Program-made: the position numbers and the translations under genes
Shown: positions 61,562-64,000 of the stretch, piece by piece
How positions within the stretch are numbered: the stretch's first letter is position 1
Layout: the number at the start of each line of letters is the position of its first letter
Source of the DNA: an uncultured Prevotellaceae bacterium
GTDB lineage: Bacteria > Bacteroidota > Bacteroidia > Bacteroidales > Bacteroidaceae
Assembly: GCA_900316445.1 (NCBI GenBank)
Contig: ONCZ01000013.1
Location: 1-64,000, forward strand
DNA length: 64,000 nt
Reading direction: 5' to 3'
The notes under the pieces: generated by a model
The model's input: only the letters and a program-made list of their open reading frames with translations
What the model was told of the DNA's origin: nothing
Database searches by the model: none

Positions 61562-62146
61562 TTATCTAGACTCTTCCTCCAGCGAGTTAAAGAAGTCCTC
61601 ATTATTGAGCTGCACAAGTTCTTCCAAGTCCAAATCCTTATCGGCCTGACGAGTCAATACTTTATAGAGTGCTGCCAAGAAACGATCCTCATAGTCGTGC
61701 CACTCATTATGACAACCACGATGTTTGTTGATACTCCATTCACCAATACGCCTATCAGGAAGCACAGCCATATTGCCAATAGTGTGGAATGTCGTATTGA
61801 ATGCTTTGATCTTTTCTGCTAATTTGCCATCAGGATGCCAAATCTCTGTGAACTTCTCATTCCAAGGCGCAGAGAACAATGTGTTATAAGTATTAAGTGT
61901 ATCACCACGCAACTTGCCATCACCCAAATTTTCCATCGAGAGATTCCCCCATACATCGCCAAAGACCACACAATAGATGGCTCGCATCAGCTCCGTATCA
62001 TCAGAGTCGAAATTACGATTGGGACAGCCATACACCTTGTCGCTTCGCAGGTTTCCCAATGGGAAGTCAGCTAAACGTTGGATGTCGCCTTCTAACTTCT
62101 CAGTAACAAAAGAATTGATGAGTTCGATGGGTGTCATAATATCCAA
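61562..62146 (-). CDS. Partner of DUF262-like protein (possible DUF1524-type remnant)
   Basis: 194 residues, no signal or membrane segment. I-G-N-M-A-V-L-P-D (about 128-136) and a following N-K-H-R-G resemble the N-L-x-L-L-P region of DUF1524, the nuclease half of GmrSD-like proteins, but the catalytic His motif is not seen. It overlaps the DUF262-like gene by 13 bp, so the two form one operon. Function unknown. Confidence 0.55.
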   Translation of the reverse strand: MDIMTPIELINSFVTEKLEGDIQRLADFPLGNLRSDKVYGCPNRNFDSDDTELMRAIYCVVFGDVWGNLSMENLGDGKLRGDTLNTYNTLFSAPWNEKFTEIWHPDGKLAEKIKAFNTTFHTIGNMAVLPDRRIGEWSINKHRGCHNEWHDYEDRFLAALYKVLTRQADKDLDLEELVQLNNEDFFNSLEEESR

Positions 62147-64000
62147 TCCTTTATCATTTGCAATCCAATCTCCACACGCTCTTCAATATCAATGCCTGCA
62201 TCATTTTGAACAATTTGATGGCTATCTAACAACTCATTATTCTCATCATAGATGTTGAACACATTGTCAGCCAAAGTCAAGCAGCGCCCATTGTCCATCT
62301 TGAGTTTGTCCCCACCTTCATTATACCGTGAATAGGAATAGTTCTCGAGTTCCAAGCTTATATTCTCTTTACCAGCCAAATCATAAAGCGTTTTCAAGAA
62401 CAAATCGTGGTTATAACCACCAAGACTCCATTCTGTTGACATCAGGATGACGTTATAGTCCTTTAGGCGAAGTTCTCTTTGCTTATCTTCGTCTTTCTTT
62501 GGCCAGTCGTTATGGTGCCGCCAGTAGTACTTTCCATAGTTGTTATAGCGGCCATCCCTATTAGTACGCATCGAATCGTATTTGACAATGTAGTAGCGGA
62601 GTGGGTACTCTTTGGCCTCTTGCAGATATGTCGCAACCAATCCGTTCAAGTAATCATCATCAAACGTTTCTTTCTGTGATAAGAGTTGCTGTAACACTGT
62701 GCAGAGACTATCTTCCAAGCGAATAGGACTGAACAATTCCTGCCACATGCGATCCTTCACGTTTCTATTTACAACGAAATCGCCAATTCCAATCTGATAA
62801 CGCCAAGCATCCTTCTCGAAGTAGTCACCAATAGCAAGCAACGCCTTATTCACGCTATGATGACTGCAATTGAACAGACTATAGAAGCGATCACACCAAT
62901 CTACATGTTCCAATCCTACGGCCTTGATGTAACCATTCAGATACCGATGGTCTTCGAGACGGAACAATGTCTCTGCCTTTTCTGGATACTTCTGAGTCCA
63001 TTCTAACTTCAGACGCTCCTCATCCATCTGCTTTGATTGGAATCTGGCCTTTCCTTCTTCCACTTGCTCCACTATGCCCATGAGAACAATCTTATCGACT
63101 TGGGCCAGCAGTTCTTTCATAAAGTCGGAACGCAATGTGTTGACAGAATTGTTTACCAGGTTATTGACAATGCGAAGCCTGCGACGGAAATTTGCGTCAG
63201 AAAGCTCTGGATGCTCCAATTTCAAAACGAAACAATATAGCATGATAAACCTTCCCAAAGGGAACTGAGGGCGTTTACCAATAATGATGCCATAATGTGC
63301 ACAACAGTCCAAAAACAGATTGGGCTGTTTATCTATCTTTGTTTTATTTGGCTGATACTCTGCTACAGAGAAGTAATCATTGAAAAACTCATCAATATTG
63401 GGAATGGTAGTCCATATATCGAACATGCTTTCCAATATCTTCATATTCTCCAAAGCCTGTGGATTTGTCTTTGAGAACTGCTTTTCGATTATGTCAAATT
63501 CGTCCTTTATCTCGACTTCATTGTTTTGGTAGCTAATCAAGTCGCTTACGAAATGGATATAGCGTAGGAACTCATCATCAGTAACAGCATCTGCCTGTTG
63601 ATTGCCTGTTTCACTATTCCTATATGGCCACAATAAGTCAGACCATTCTCTATCAATCTTCCTAATAATACGTTTCGCAGAATCTTCGTCTACCTCCTTC
63701 ATTTGTAATTCTAATTCTGCCTTGAAATGCTCGAAATTAGTAAGGGGTTTGCCTCGTGAATTCATCTTGATATAAAGCTCATCAGTCACGCCCAAGTCAC
63801 CTAATGGCAGGAAATAAAACGTGATGGCATCGCCCAACAACTTCTGCCACAATCCATAAGTATCATGGAACATTGTATGGATGGCATCAAGCATTACCAA
63901 CATTGACTTCACTGTTGGATCGCTTTCCCATTCCAAAAGGAACCATGCCTCATCTTGAATCTGTTCAGATAGTGTTTGTAGTTCAAAATCTGGCGTATAT
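62134..64000 (-). CDS. DUF262-like (GmrSD-related) protein, N-terminus beyond window
   Basis: The frame is open to the right edge; about 620 codons are visible. F-Y-F-L-P and Y-I-K-M-N-S-R-G-K-P-L-T-N-F-E-H-F-K-A (the K-M-N-x-R-G motif of DUF262 proteins, related to ParB-like NTPase domains) lie near the visible start, then a long helical region. The catalytic N-terminal motif is outside the window. DUF262/GmrSD proteins are modification-dependent restriction enzymes or similar defence proteins; with the overlapping downstream gene this may be a split system. Role inferred from family. Confidence 0.7.
   Translation of the reverse strand, partial: YTPDFELQTLSEQIQDEAWFLLEWESDPTVKSMLVMLDAIHTMFHDTYGLWQKLLGDAITFYFLPLGDLGVTDELYIKMNSRGKPLTNFEHFKAELELQMKEVDEDSAKRIIRKIDREWSDLLWPYRNSETGNQQADAVTDDEFLRYIHFVSDLISYQNNEVEIKDEFDIIEKQFSKTNPQALENMKILESMFDIWTTIPNIDEFFNDYFSVAEYQPNKTKIDKQPNLFLDCCAHYGIIIGKRPQFPLGRFIMLYCFVLKLEHPELSDANFRRRLRIVNNLVNNSVNTLRSDFMKELLAQVDKIVLMGIVEQVEEGKARFQSKQMDEERLKLEWTQKYPEKAETLFRLEDHRYLNGYIKAVGLEHVDWCDRFYSLFNCSHHSVNKALLAIGDYFEKDAWRYQIGIGDFVVNRNVKDRMWQELFSPIRLEDSLCTVLQQLLSQKETFDDDYLNGLVATYLQEAKEYPLRYYIVKYDSMRTNRDGRYNNYGKYYWRHHNDWPKKDEDKQRELRLKDYNVILMSTEWSLGGYNHDLFLKTLYDLAGKENISLELENYSYSRYNEGGDKLKMDNGRCLTLADNVFNIYDENNELLDSHQIVQNDAGIDIEERVEIGLQMIKDWIL

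Overview
The window looks like chromosomal DNA of a Prevotella-type member of the Bacteroidales. The signs are many copies of the Bacteroidetes -7 promoter element TAnnTTTG, two secreted enzymes with a type IX secretion-like C-terminal tail, a hybrid two-component system with propeller, kinase, receiver and AraC domains, a GH97 enzyme, a DUF3244 protein, and an HU-like protein beside a tiny 'smalltalk'-like peptide gene. Genus-level placement is inference.

Left third (1-30.6 kb), AT-rich and accessory. A partial HEPN-type protein and a lipoprotein lead into a defence-type island. Operon 1 (1388-10052) has a small membrane protein, a 1923-residue membrane NTPase (KAP/STAND-like, TPR and Cys clusters), a PHP-ABC ATPase fusion and a 97-residue protein. 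A separately promoted ATPase/HNH pair (10215-12426) looks like Septu PtuA/PtuB. Operon 2 (12642 onward) has two small proteins and then a segment (13413-15596) bounded by 30-bp inverted repeats. This segment holds a TIR/deoxyribosyltransferase-like HEAT protein and a glycosyltransferase in convergent orientation, followed at once by a tyrosine recombinase; it has the layout of a DNA inversion switch. Operons 1 and 2 start with the same 154-bp promoter module. After a second glycosyltransferase-like gene comes a secreted subtilase operon with a TPR/HTH regulator, then a decayed integrase/excisionase pair, an AlbA_2 regulator, and a three-gene operon (GHKL ATPase-nuclease fusion, SF1 helicase, unknown protein) that I regard as a candidate undescribed defence system. 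A type II tRNA-like gene with anticodon CCA and a mispaired acceptor stem closes the region.

Middle (31-42.4 kb). metG, a GH97 glycosidase, a short AlbA_2 protein, Vsr endonuclease, a DUF4251 lipoprotein, a Nudix hydrolase, a RhuM-like protein and a type II restriction-modification pair (HNH nuclease, C5 methyltransferase). The methyltransferase has a long untranslated upstream region ending in an intrinsic terminator.

Right part (42.4-64 kb), more GC-rich and core-like. A surface-polysaccharide cluster: Wzx-like flippase, acyltransferase, LicD, octopine-dehydrogenase-like enzyme, a cytidylyltransferase-aminotransferase fusion, a glycosyltransferase and a polytopic membrane protein. The order suggests synthesis and attachment of a CDP-activated small group to a glycan. 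Then a 16-residue-repeat secreted protein, an FAH-family enzyme, the hybrid sensor, the HU pair, a decayed Xaa-Pro aminopeptidase, a secreted metallophosphoesterase, and a DUF262-like pair cut by the right edge.

This right part is also full of short inverted-repeat elements, several lying inside genes and translated in frame. They are the most unusual non-genic feature of the window.
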